6,604 nt of DNA, taken from contig JAFGBW010000121.1 in the NCBI GenBank assembly GCA_016932965.1, positions 1-6,604 of the forward strand, in the 5' to 3' direction. The position numbers and the translations under genes were made by a program. The notes under the pieces are model-generated. The model was not told where the DNA came from. It worked only from the letters and a program-made list of their open reading frames with translations, and made no database searches. This document shows, one piece after another, positions 1 to 5,804 of the stretch. The first letter of the stretch is position 1. Each line of letters opens with the position of its first letter. The stretch comes from Candidatus Auribacterota bacterium (GTDB taxonomy: Bacteria > Auribacterota > JAFGBW01).

Positions 1-16
1 AATGAACAAATAAAAA

Positions 17-26
17 AAGGAAAGGT
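17..26 (+). promoter_or_regulatory. Shine-Dalgarno site of the RRM protein gene
   Basis: A purine-rich AAGGAAAGGT stretch lies directly upstream of the ATG at 29, two bases from the start codon at its 3' edge, with the AGGA core about eight bases away. It supports the ATG at 29 as the start. The promoter must lie left of the window, because only 28 bases precede the gene. Confidence 0.7.
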
Positions 27-28
27 GT

Positions 29-346
29 ATGAACATCTACGTCGGAAATCTATCAAGAGATGTCAGTGAGGATGAATTGAGAGGTGCATTCGAAGGATTT
101 GGAAAAGTATCTTCCGCTACCATCATCAAAGACAAATTCACCGGTGAATCCAGAGGATTTGGTTTCGTCGAAATGGATAACAAAGAAGAGGCGGACGCTG
201 CCATTGCTTCCATGAATGGAAAGAATTTAAAAGGCAGAACATTGACAGTCAATGAAGCTCGTCCTCGTACTGAAAACCGTGGCCCGAGAAAAGGCGGCTG
301 GGGAGACAATAGGAGATCCTCCAATTACGCCGGTCAGCGCCAGTAA
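29..346 (+). CDS. Small single-RRM RNA-binding protein
   Basis: A 105-residue protein made of one RNA recognition motif and a short basic tail. The RNP2 motif IYVGNL is at residues 3-8 and the RNP1 motif RGFGFVEM at 42-49, with the RNA-stacking aromatics in place (Tyr4, Phe44, Phe46). The spacing fits a complete beta-alpha-beta-beta-alpha-beta fold over residues 1-77. Residues 78-105 are rich in Arg, Gly and Asn, as in cyanobacterial and proteobacterial Rbp-type proteins, where such tails add unspecific RNA affinity. Members of this family are cytoplasmic, bind single-stranded RNA and are often cold- or stress-responsive; that role is family knowledge, not shown here. It has its own Shine-Dalgarno site and is closed by a strong intrinsic terminator, so it is probably a monocistronic, well expressed gene. 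The family call is secure, the specific RNA target is unknown. Confidence 0.95.
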   Translation: MNIYVGNLSRDVSEDELRGAFEGFGKVSSATIIKDKFTGESRGFGFVEMDNKEEADAAIASMNGKNLKGRTLTVNEARPRTENRGPRKGGWGDNRRSSNYAGQRQ

Positions 347-371
347 TTCTTTACAGAATAGATAATGAGCT

Positions 372-404
372 AAAAGGCGTTCCTCGCGAACGCCTTTTTT
401 TTTT
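372..404 (+). terminator. Intrinsic terminator after the RRM gene
   Basis: An 11-base perfect inverted repeat (372-382 with 388-398, core AGGCGTTC/GAACGCCT) encloses a five-base loop and runs into ten T residues at 395-404. It begins 25 bases after the stop codon of the RRM gene. This is a textbook Rho-independent terminator on the plus strand. The A-run on its left also allows some function on the minus strand, but no minus-strand gene is seen to use it. The next gene's ribosome-binding site follows one base further on. Confidence 0.93.
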
Positions 405-409
405 AGGGA
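405..409 (+). promoter_or_regulatory. Shine-Dalgarno site of the NtrC-type regulator gene
   Basis: AGGGA sits six bases before the ATG at 416 and supports that start. It abuts the T-tract of the preceding terminator, so any transcript reading through would carry the hairpin immediately upstream of the ribosome-binding site. Confidence 0.7.
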
Positions 410-415
410 TGGATC

Positions 416-1777
416 ATGAGAAAAAATATTTTCCTGGTGGACGATGACACCTCATTTCTGAAACTGACACGGCTCTTTCTGCAAAGAGAAAACTGGGAAT
501 GTGACGCATTTGCTTCCTGGGAAGCAGCTAAATCCCATTATGAACCTGGAAAATACTCGATCGTATTGATTGATCTCAATATCGGAACCCACAACGGTCT
601 CGAAATCGTCGAGGAAATCAAAAAACAGAATCCCTCCCAGGCTGTTGTCATCATCACAGGAAACACATCACTGGAAACCGTTGTATTGGCGTTGAGACTC
701 GGTGTCTGCGACTACCTCACCAAACCCTGCGAAAATGAGGAAATCCTCCTCCGGATTGAAAATCTCTATCGTCTAATCACCAAAGACGAGGAAATATCGG
801 AACTCAAACGTGAAATTTCAGGCAAATACCAGTTCCATCAAATCATCACGCAGGATGAAAAGATGAAAAAGCTTTTCCAACTGGCCAAAATCATCTCACC
901 CACTGACACAACCGTTCTGATTCAGGGAGAAACGGGAACAGGAAAGGAATTATTTGCCAGGGCCATTCATCATGAGTCTCCAAGACATATCCATGATTTC
1001 ATCGTTGTCAATTGTGCCGGCCTGAATGAAAATCTCTTAGAATCGCATTTATTCGGCCACATGAAAGGCGCTTTTACGGGCGCATTCGAAACCGTGAAGG
1101 GCAAATTCGAATTGGTCGGAAACGGAACAATATTCCTGGATGAAATTTCAGAAACTTCCTCCCATTTTCAAAAAAAACTTTTACGGGTTCTCCAGGAGAG
1201 AACCTTTGAACGGGTCGGAGATTCCCGCAGTATCGAATGCAAAGCAAGAGTCATCGCCGCCACCAATAAAAACCTAAAAGTGCTGGTTGAAAAAGGGGAT
1301 TTCAGGGAGGATCTCTTTTTCAGGTTGAATGTGGTGCCGATGCAAATTCCTCCTCTCCGTGAAAGGCAGTGCGATATCCCCCTTCTGGCAAATCATTTCA
1401 TAGAAAATTATTCCAAAAAATTTAACAAATCTTTTGCACTTCCAGATGAAAATATTTTTGACCGCCTGCTGAACTACCCCTGGCCCGGCAATATCAGGGA
1501 ACTCGAGCATTATATTGAAAAAGCCGTCCTCATGTCGCCGGGAAACATCTTTACCCTGGATGATATTCCGGTACCGGCTGAACAGGTGCAACCCTCACCG
1601 CCAAAAACATTTGACATGGATTACGAATCATTCATGAACCATTCAGAAAAATCCTATTTCGAGCATCTTCTAAGGCAATACAATGACAATATTGCCAAAA
1701 TTGCCGGGCATGGAAAAATCACCAAAAAAACAGTCTACGCAAAAATGAAACTCCACTCGTTGAAATGGAAAGAGTAA
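416..1777 (+). CDS. Sigma-54-dependent NtrC-family response regulator
   Basis: A full-length 453-residue regulator with three domains. Receiver (about 4-120): acidic pair Asp9/Asp10, phospho-acceptor Asp53 in VLIDLN, Thr81 and Lys103 in LTKP. AAA+ sigma-54 interaction domain (about 142-370): Walker A GETGTGKE at 171-178, sigma-54 contact loop GAFTGA at 218-223, Walker B GTIFLDE at 237-243, sensor I AATN at 281-284, arginine-finger segment around Arg297/Arg303, and sensor II WPGNIREL at 356-363. A Fis-like helix-turn-helix lies at about 423-449. All catalytic motifs are intact, so it should hydrolyse ATP and open sigma-54 promoters once phosphorylated. No histidine kinase is encoded in this window, so the partner and the target genes are unknown. 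It overlaps the following rsmB-type gene by 13 bases and probably shares its mRNA. No clear promoter is visible in the 69 bases before it. The Fis helix is a little divergent from the usual GN-x-x-x-A-A pattern but recognisable. Confidence 0.96.
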   Translation: MRKNIFLVDDDTSFLKLTRLFLQRENWECDAFASWEAAKSHYEPGKYSIVLIDLNIGTHNGLEIVEEIKKQNPSQAVVIITGNTSLETVVLALRLGVCDYLTKPCENEEILLRIENLYRLITKDEEISELKREISGKYQFHQIITQDEKMKKLFQLAKIISPTDTTVLIQGETGTGKELFARAIHHESPRHIHDFIVVNCAGLNENLLESHLFGHMKGAFTGAFETVKGKFELVGNGTIFLDEISETSSHFQKKLLRVLQERTFERVGDSRSIECKARVIAATNKNLKVLVEKGDFREDLFFRLNVVPMQIPPLRERQCDIPLLANHFIENYSKKFNKSFALPDENIFDRLLNYPWPGNIRELEHYIEKAVLMSPGNIFTLDDIPVPAEQVQPSPPKTFDMDYESFMNHSEKSYFEHLLRQYNDNIAKIAGHGKITKKTVYAKMKLHSLKWKE

Positions 1778-3066
1778 ATAAGATCAGGCCTTCTGTCAGG
1801 ACAGAAGCAGTGTCCTCATTGCTCAAGGTCCAAAACAGCCGTTATTTTCTACAGGATATTCTTCAGGAAAAGTCAGCAAAAAAATACCTCAATGAAAAGG
1901 ACCAACGTCTGTTGTATGAAATCACACAAGGAGTGATCCGTCATAAAACCTTATTGGACTATTATCTTTCCCAATTCTTAAAAAAAAAATCCCTGGACTC
2001 TGTTGTACGAATTATGCTTCAAACTGCATTTTATCAGGCGATATTTCTGGTGCGGATCCCCCCGCATGCCGTGATCTCCGAAACCATGAAATCCGCTGAT
2101 GAATTTCACTTGAGCATCCCCCAGAAAGGATTTCTTCGCGCAGTATTGAGCGGTTTATATTCCCGAATTAATAGCTTCCAAAAAAGAGCCCTCGACGATT
2201 CGCTGCCTGATTTTATCCGATATAGTCATCCGAAATGGCTGATTAATTTATGGACAAAAAGATGGGGGCAAAAAATCTGCCGGCAAATTCTGTCAGCAGG
2301 AACGACCCGGTGCCCATTCTGGATATTCCCCAATCCAGCCAATAATACATTTCAGAACCTGATACAGAGCCTGCAAAATGAACAATACCCATATAAGCCG
2401 CTCTCAAAAAAAGAGGGCATCGCTGCCTCTACGTGGAATCCGGTCATAAAAAAATGGCTTGAAAATGGGAAAGCCTATATCCAAAGCCCTCATCAATACG
2501 CCTCTGTTCATCTCTGTCCTGCTCAGAACAATCAAACGATTCTTGAAATCGGTGCTGCGCCAGGTGGAAAAACGATTTTCTTAAATCATCTGGCAGGGAA
2601 AAAAGGCCTTGTTTATTCCATTGATAAAGACCAGAAAAGAATGGAGCTCCTTCAGCGGCGTATACGTATCATGAATCTGGACCGGGTCATAGCTGTTGTT
2701 CATGATCTATTCAAATCCTTTCCGGATTCGCTGCCCGCTGATTATGATCACGTGGTACTGGACGCACCCTGTTCGAATCTGGCAGAATTGTCGCGCCGTC
2801 CGGAAATAAAATGGAGAATCAGTCCTGATGATTTAGACCGCTTCCAATCCGTTCAAAGGAATCTGGTGAAAACCGGGTGGTTAAAATTAAAGCCCCAGGG
2901 CAGTTTTTTATACATGACCTGCACCCTGACACAACAGGAGAACCAGAATATCAGGGACCTGTTACTGACACAACTCCGGGGAACGCTTCTTGCCGAACTG
3001 GAAACAATCCCCACTCCGGAAGAACCCGCAGGTGGTTATGCCTGCCTGGTGAGAAAAAACAGATAA
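1765..3066 (+). CDS. rsmB: 16S rRNA cytosine-C5 methyltransferase, RsmB/Sun family
   Basis: A 433-residue protein with the RsmB layout: an N-terminal all-helical NusB-like RNA-binding domain (about 10-140) and a C-terminal SAM-dependent methyltransferase domain (about 235-433). Motif I is ILEIGAAPGGKT at 259-270 (SAM binding). Motif IV is VLDAPCS at 331-337 with Cys336, and motif VI is YMTCT at 383-387 with Cys386. In this family the motif VI cysteine attacks C6 of the target cytosine and the motif IV cysteine helps release the product. E. coli RsmB modifies C967 of 16S rRNA in the cytoplasm; the same site is inferred here. The residues after motif IV read SNLAELSRRPEIKW rather than the usual SGTG-type turn. 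The ATG at 1765 has no good Shine-Dalgarno site and lies inside the upstream regulator gene, which suggests translational coupling. An A10 run at 1980-1989 lies in the NusB-like part. Confidence 0.93.
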   Translation: MERVNKIRPSVRTEAVSSLLKVQNSRYFLQDILQEKSAKKYLNEKDQRLLYEITQGVIRHKTLLDYYLSQFLKKKSLDSVVRIMLQTAFYQAIFLVRIPPHAVISETMKSADEFHLSIPQKGFLRAVLSGLYSRINSFQKRALDDSLPDFIRYSHPKWLINLWTKRWGQKICRQILSAGTTRCPFWIFPNPANNTFQNLIQSLQNEQYPYKPLSKKEGIAASTWNPVIKKWLENGKAYIQSPHQYASVHLCPAQNNQTILEIGAAPGGKTIFLNHLAGKKGLVYSIDKDQKRMELLQRRIRIMNLDRVIAVVHDLFKSFPDSLPADYDHVVLDAPCSNLAELSRRPEIKWRISPDDLDRFQSVQRNLVKTGWLKLKPQGSFLYMTCTLTQQENQNIRDLLLTQLRGTLLAELETIPTPEEPAGGYACLVRKNR

Positions 3067-3131
3067 ATTCTATCATAATAAAATAAATCCAAGTCCCGAT
3101 TCCAGGCCAAAACAAGACTCCCGAAATGAAT

Positions 3132-3545
3132 TCATTCTACTTCAGGATGATTTCTTTTAGAAGACATCTGGAGTCTTTTTGTCTGCTGCTCCTTGAAAAT
3201 TTTCATTTCTTTTTCCCGGTATTCTGATGCCTTGGCATAATCGGATTCAGCCCCTCTTTTATCCTTGAAATGCTCCTTGATTACCGCCCTTTGATAATAG
3301 GCAAAAGAATGGGAGGCATTGATCTCAAGAAGACGGTTCAGATCCTTGAATGCTCCCTCCCAATCACCTTTTTTCTTTTTAATCAAAGCTCTTTCCCAAT
3401 AGGACCATATGTCATGTGGATTGATTTCCAGAATCTTGTTATAAATCTTGATGGCTTCCTGATAGTCATCCTTGTCCCATTTTGATTCTGCGTGCTTTAA
3501 AAGTGATTCTATTTTTCCGCTGTTAGGATTATCCTGATAACTCAT
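3132..3545 (-). CDS. Small three-repeat TPR protein
   Basis: A 137-residue protein of three contiguous 34-residue tetratricopeptide repeats at 12-45, 46-79 and 80-113. Signature positions fit: Ala19/Ala31/Tyr35/Pro43 in the first, Ala53/Gly60/Ala65 in the second, Ala87/Ala99/Tyr103/Ala106 in the third. A basic, Lys/Gln-rich tail follows (114-137). There is no signal peptide or membrane segment, so it is probably cytoplasmic. TPRs mediate protein-protein contacts and say nothing about a specific pathway. GAAGGAT lies about seven bases upstream of the ATG at 3545 and supports this start. It is the last gene of the leftward group, 136 bases after the nucleotidyltransferase gene, and may be cotranscribed or have its own promoter in that structured gap. 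It converges on the rsmB-type gene. Function unknown. Confidence 0.9.
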   Translation of the reverse strand: MSYQDNPNSGKIESLLKHAESKWDKDDYQEAIKIYNKILEINPHDIWSYWERALIKKKKGDWEGAFKDLNRLLEINASHSFAYYQRAVIKEHFKDKRGAESDYAKASEYREKEMKIFKEQQTKRLQMSSKRNHPEVE

Positions 3546-3579
3546 GTCTTTTATCCTTCATCCTGCTTATCATAAACAT

Positions 3580-3658
3580 AACATCCTTTTTCCGATCTTT
3601 CCATAGTTTGCACTATTTTTTACTTACGATCAGGCCGCGCTGAGGAAACCAGGATGTT
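3580..3658 (-). repeat. Nested inverted repeats upstream of the TPR gene
   Basis: The outer arms are 3580-3587 (AACATCCT) and 3651-3658 (AGGATGTT). They are extended inward by TTTCC at 3589-3593 pairing with GGAAA at 3644-3648, giving a 13-pair stem with a small 1x2 internal loop. Inside it, GATC at 3594-3597 can pair with GATC at 3628-3631, and ATAGT/ACTAT at 3603-3616 forms a small hairpin with a four-base loop. On the minus strand this would sit in the leader of the TPR gene, ending 34 bases before its ATG. The pairing is seen directly; any regulatory role is inference. Confidence 0.45.
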
Positions 3659-3681
3659 TTTTCATGATCGCATGTTTCCTA

Positions 3682-4443
3682 TCATGGAACAATTTTTTTA
3701 ATCAAAATATCTTTATGCGCTTGTGAATAACCAGTCAGGTCGCCAACATCTATCCAATAACGGTCTGTCTCAAAAGCCAATATCGTTTCTCCCCGACTGC
3801 AGGCAGCCGGATAGATATCCCTGTTGATACACTGATATTTTTTTTCCGTACAATAATCAAAAATCCGCTGATTTAAAATATGAATCCCTGTGAATCCAAA
3901 CTGTAGAGGCGCGGATTCCTCCTTCAAAACGGCAGATCCCAAAACCATGATTTCTCCTTTTGAATTAACAGCCACTTTTTTCCAATCCGGGTCATTGGTC
4001 CTTTTCACAATCAGAGTTGCCAGCGGCTTTCGGTCCAGATGAAAACAGGCCGGGGGAACAAGATCTATATCATGTAAAATATCCGAATTGATGAGGAAAA
4101 AATGCTCTTCCTGAATCATATCCCTCGCCTGATAGAGAGCCCCTCCTGTTCCCAGGATGGGCTCCTCTTCCAGAAAAGTGAAGGTGATATCCCTTAGATT
4201 TTTTCTTGCATAGAAATAATATTCCACGACACTCCTCAATCTGTATTGAAGATGATGTCCGTTTAGAAAAAAATGCCGGATGCCCAGCTGCATCAGCCCT
4301 TCCATTTGCCGGATCACTAAAGGAGTCCCCATCAGGGTAAGAAGTGGTTTAGGAAACAGTTCGGTCCAGGGTTTTAACCTTGTACCAAAGCCTGCCCCCA
4401 GTAAAAATGCTGTTGTAATCGGGATAGGATGCGTAGAACTCAC
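3682..4443 (-). CDS. Sugar-1-phosphate nucleotidyltransferase, MurU-like
   Basis: A 253-residue NTP transferase when started at the GTG at 4443. The glycine-rich nucleotide-binding signature runs from residue 12 to 34: LLGAGFGTRLKP, then the PKPL lysine motif with Lys32. EEEPILGTGGAL at about 92-103 contacts sugar and base. NSD at 119-121 supplies the metal-binding Asp121, and WIDVG at 230-234 the second metal aspartate, Asp232. Enzymes of this fold join an NTP and a sugar-1-phosphate to give an NDP-sugar and pyrophosphate in the cytoplasm. Because the upstream gene is AmgK-like, the likely product is UDP-MurNAc in peptidoglycan recycling, but a hexose-1-phosphate guanylyl- or uridylyltransferase cannot be excluded. 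The frame stays open to an ATG at 4632, but the extra 63 residues lie wholly over the kinase coding sequence and match nothing in the fold. The GTG overlapping the kinase stop as GTGA is therefore preferred. Confidence 0.88.
   Translation of the reverse strand: MSSTHPIPITTAFLLGAGFGTRLKPWTELFPKPLLTLMGTPLVIRQMEGLMQLGIRHFFLNGHHLQYRLRSVVEYYFYARKNLRDITFTFLEEEPILGTGGALYQARDMIQEEHFFLINSDILHDIDLVPPACFHLDRKPLATLIVKRTNDPDWKKVAVNSKGEIMVLGSAVLKEESAPLQFGFTGIHILNQRIFDYCTEKKYQCINRDIYPAACSRGETILAFETDRYWIDVGDLTGYSQAHKDILIKKIVP
4440..4443 (-). promoter_or_regulatory. GTGA stop/start overlap between kinase and nucleotidyltransferase genes
   Basis: On the minus strand the GTG start of the nucleotidyltransferase (4443-4441) overlaps the TGA stop of the kinase (4442-4440). 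A weak GATGAG purine stretch lies just upstream. This is the classic arrangement for termination-reinitiation and implies that the two proteins are made in a coupled ratio. Confidence 0.75.
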
Positions 4444-5474
4444 AAACTCATCAAGGGGTTGAATGATTGTTCCAACTGTTTTAATATTTCCCCGTCCAGG
4501 TTCAATTTTCCGGCAGCCATCAAAGCATACCCCAGAACAATGCGAATATATTGACGGAATTTTCTGTTTTTTTTCACCTGATCCTGATAAAAAAACGTGC
4601 CGGCGGCCTTGACGGATCGTTGAAACAAGCAAAGATAATAACTTTTAAAAAATGAATCCATGGAAATTTTTTTTCCGCTCATTTCCTGATATCTGTTCAG
4701 ATAATATGAGACCAGTTCCATTTCTGTTTTATGTGAAAGGTCAACGTAACTGTCCTTGATCAAAGAGACCATATCATATAAATAAGGCCCCATTCTGGCA
4801 TCCTGATGATCCAATAAAATCACCTCTCCTCTCAAAATAAAAATATTTCGACTATGGAGATCCCGATGTGTGAGCACATAGGGTTCCTCGCAAAGAGAGG
4901 TGGATATCTGGTGAAAAAGAGCTTCCAGCGTTTTGATCTGATGGGAACGCAACGTGTTTTCAAGACCTGAATATTTCAAAAAAAATCCGAATTCCTCCTT
5001 GAATTTTGATTCGGTAAAGCGAGTGATAAAAGGAAACTTCATTTTCAATCCTTCGGGAATGGGTAGGGATCTCATCTGAAGCAGAAAATCCAAAATCTGT
5101 TTGTAAATCTGGATGTTTTTTTTCTGTCCATATTTTTCGTAATGAGCCTCAAGTGAAAGAACCCCAGCGTCCTTGACAACCAGCAGATTTTTTTCCTCAT
5201 TCACAGCATAAATGGAGGGAACTCTGATTTTATAATAAGAAAATACCTCCGTTGCTTCCAAGATGCGCTGAATCAGGGAAAGATCCTGATGTGGATTTAA
5301 AAGAAACATGGCCACGCAGGTACTGTCACCGCTTAAAAAAACCCGGTAATAATCCCTGTCAGATGCTTCCTTCCTGAGTTTGACTGTCCGGAGGACTCTT
5401 TTTTTAGGAAAAACTTTCCGAATGAATAACCTGATCTTATTTTTTATATGCATCATTGCATAAAGATTGCTCAT
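4440..5474 (-). CDS. Aminoglycoside phosphotransferase-family sugar kinase, AmgK-like
   Basis: A 344-residue kinase-fold protein. The Brenner-type catalytic loop HRDLHSRN is at 203-210 (His203, catalytic Asp205, Asn210), and the metal-binding segment LLDHQDARMGP at 220-230 has Asp222. YDMVSLIKD at 233-241 follows, as in AmgK/COG3178 proteins. EASDRDYYRV at 36-45 corresponds to the nucleotide-loop strand (DASFRRYFRV-like) and LLVVKDAG at 97-104 to the hinge region. AmgK phosphorylates MurNAc (and GlcNAc) on the anomeric carbon with ATP, feeding MurU in the UDP-MurNAc salvage pathway known from Pseudomonas. The adjacent coupled nucleotidyltransferase supports the same two-step logic here. The substrate loop after residue 55 differs from the usual MDAPP-type segment, so specificity is less certain. 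The first ATG (5474) is kept. In-frame ATGs at 5456 and 5453 are alternatives, and no start has a well-placed Shine-Dalgarno site. Confidence 0.87.
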   Translation of the reverse strand: MSNLYAMMHIKNKIRLFIRKVFPKKRVLRTVKLRKEASDRDYYRVFLSGDSTCVAMFLLNPHQDLSLIQRILEATEVFSYYKIRVPSIYAVNEEKNLLVVKDAGVLSLEAHYEKYGQKKNIQIYKQILDFLLQMRSLPIPEGLKMKFPFITRFTESKFKEEFGFFLKYSGLENTLRSHQIKTLEALFHQISTSLCEEPYVLTHRDLHSRNIFILRGEVILLDHQDARMGPYLYDMVSLIKDSYVDLSHKTEMELVSYYLNRYQEMSGKKISMDSFFKSYYLCLFQRSVKAAGTFFYQDQVKKNRKFRQYIRIVLGYALMAAGKLNLDGEILKQLEQSFNPLMSL

Positions 5475-5539
5475 GGGGTTTTTATTTCCAGATCATTTTA
5501 TTCTACAAAAAAGATGATTCCCAGCATCGGATGAAAATC

Positions 5540-5567
5540 TTTTTATCATATTGTCCGCTGTTGTCAA
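5540..5567 (-). promoter_or_regulatory. Candidate sigma-70 promoter for the kinase operon
   Basis: On the minus strand a perfect TTGACA -35 box (5567-5562) is followed after 16 bases by TAAAAA (5545-5540), a four-of-six -10 match. A better -10-like TATGAT (5550-5545) overlaps but is only 11 bases from the -35. Transcription would start near 5533, leaving a leader of about 60 bases before the ATG at 5474. Confidence 0.4.
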
Positions 5568-5668
5568 AAGAGTATTTTTTCTATTTCATCCCGTGATTTC
5601 TTCAGAGGGGGCATCTGCTTGTGTCCAAAAAATTCTTTGCATCCATCAGCATCAATCCGGACATTTTT

Positions 5669-5685
5669 TATAAGTAAAACTTATA
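5669..5685. promoter_or_regulatory. Perfect inverted repeat, candidate operator
   Basis: TATAAGT (5669-5675), three A residues, then ACTTATA (5679-5685) form a perfect 7-3-7 palindrome. The same half-site TATAAGT recurs at 5700-5706, 31 bases (about three helical turns) from the first copy and on the same strand. Both lie upstream of the candidate -35 box of the aminotransferase promoter, a position suited to an activator. The repeat is visible; the regulator is unknown. Confidence 0.45.
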
Positions 5686-5722
5686 CAAATAAGCTGAAAT
5701 ATAAGTGTTACAATAAAAACCC

Positions 5723-5751
5723 TTTACAAAACAAATCGTTCATTTCATAGT
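5723..5751 (+). promoter_or_regulatory. Candidate sigma-70 promoter for the aminotransferase gene
   Basis: TTTACA (5723-5728, five of six to the -35 consensus), a 17-base spacer, then CATAGT (5746-5751, four of six to the -10 consensus). The predicted start near 5758 gives a leader of roughly 47 bases to the ATG at 5805. Confidence 0.4.
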
Positions 5752-5794
5752 CCGATTTCGATACGTCACCCGTACACAGCAACCCTTACGAAGC

Positions 5795-5799
5795 GAGGT
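5795..5799 (+). promoter_or_regulatory. Shine-Dalgarno site of the aminotransferase gene
   Basis: GAGGT lies five bases before the ATG at 5805 and eight before the second, adjacent in-frame ATG at 5808. Both are usable starts; the second has the more typical spacing. Confidence 0.6.
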
Positions 5800-5804
5800 A
5801 TTGA

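Larger units (their letters stand above)
5475..5804. other. Divergent intergenic region between kinase and aminotransferase genes
   Basis: These 330 bases separate two divergently transcribed genes. The stretch is AT-rich, with no convincing coding sequence on either strand. It holds the candidate leftward promoter (5540-5567), the TATAAGT inverted repeat and half-site (5669-5706), and the candidate rightward promoter (5723-5751). No sigma-54 -24/-12 element was found in it by eye. The part from 5568 to 5668 shows nothing recognisable. Confidence 0.6.

Noticed and set aside
37-324. 95-codon minus-strand frame opposite the RRM gene
   Set aside because: It mirrors the RRM coding sequence and shows no domain; a shadow frame.
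1274-1591. 105-codon minus-strand frame inside the regulator gene
   Set aside because: It is antisense to the conserved AAA+ domain and has no protein-family resemblance; a shadow frame.
2877-3086. 69-codon plus-strand frame overlapping the end of rsmB
   Set aside because: It is out of frame within a conserved methyltransferase domain and has no motif of its own.
3125-3136. Perfect palindrome AATGAATTCATT at the convergent junction of rsmB and the TPR gene
   Set aside because: It is AT-rich, has no loop and no T-tract, and overlaps the TPR stop codon; it does not look like a terminator or a known site.
3270-3485. 71-codon plus-strand frame opposite the TPR gene
   Set aside because: It is antisense to three clean TPR repeats; its hydrophobic look follows from the complement of Lys/Glu-rich codons.
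3608-3613. TTGCAC near the TPR gene as part of a sigma-54 or sigma-70 promoter
   Set aside because: No GG dinucleotide at the -24 position and no matching -10 at 16-18 bases; it is the loop and arm of a small hairpin.
4444-4632. N-terminal extension of the nucleotidyltransferase from an ATG at 4632
   Set aside because: It lies entirely over the kinase gene in another frame, carries no fold element and has a better alternative in the GTGA-coupled start at 4443.
5508-5544. AAAAAGAT/ATCTTTTT inverted repeat in the kinase upstream region, terminator-like
   Set aside because: The arms are almost all A/T with a 21-base loop, so the stem would be weak; it also overlaps the candidate -10 region and would not be fully transcribed.
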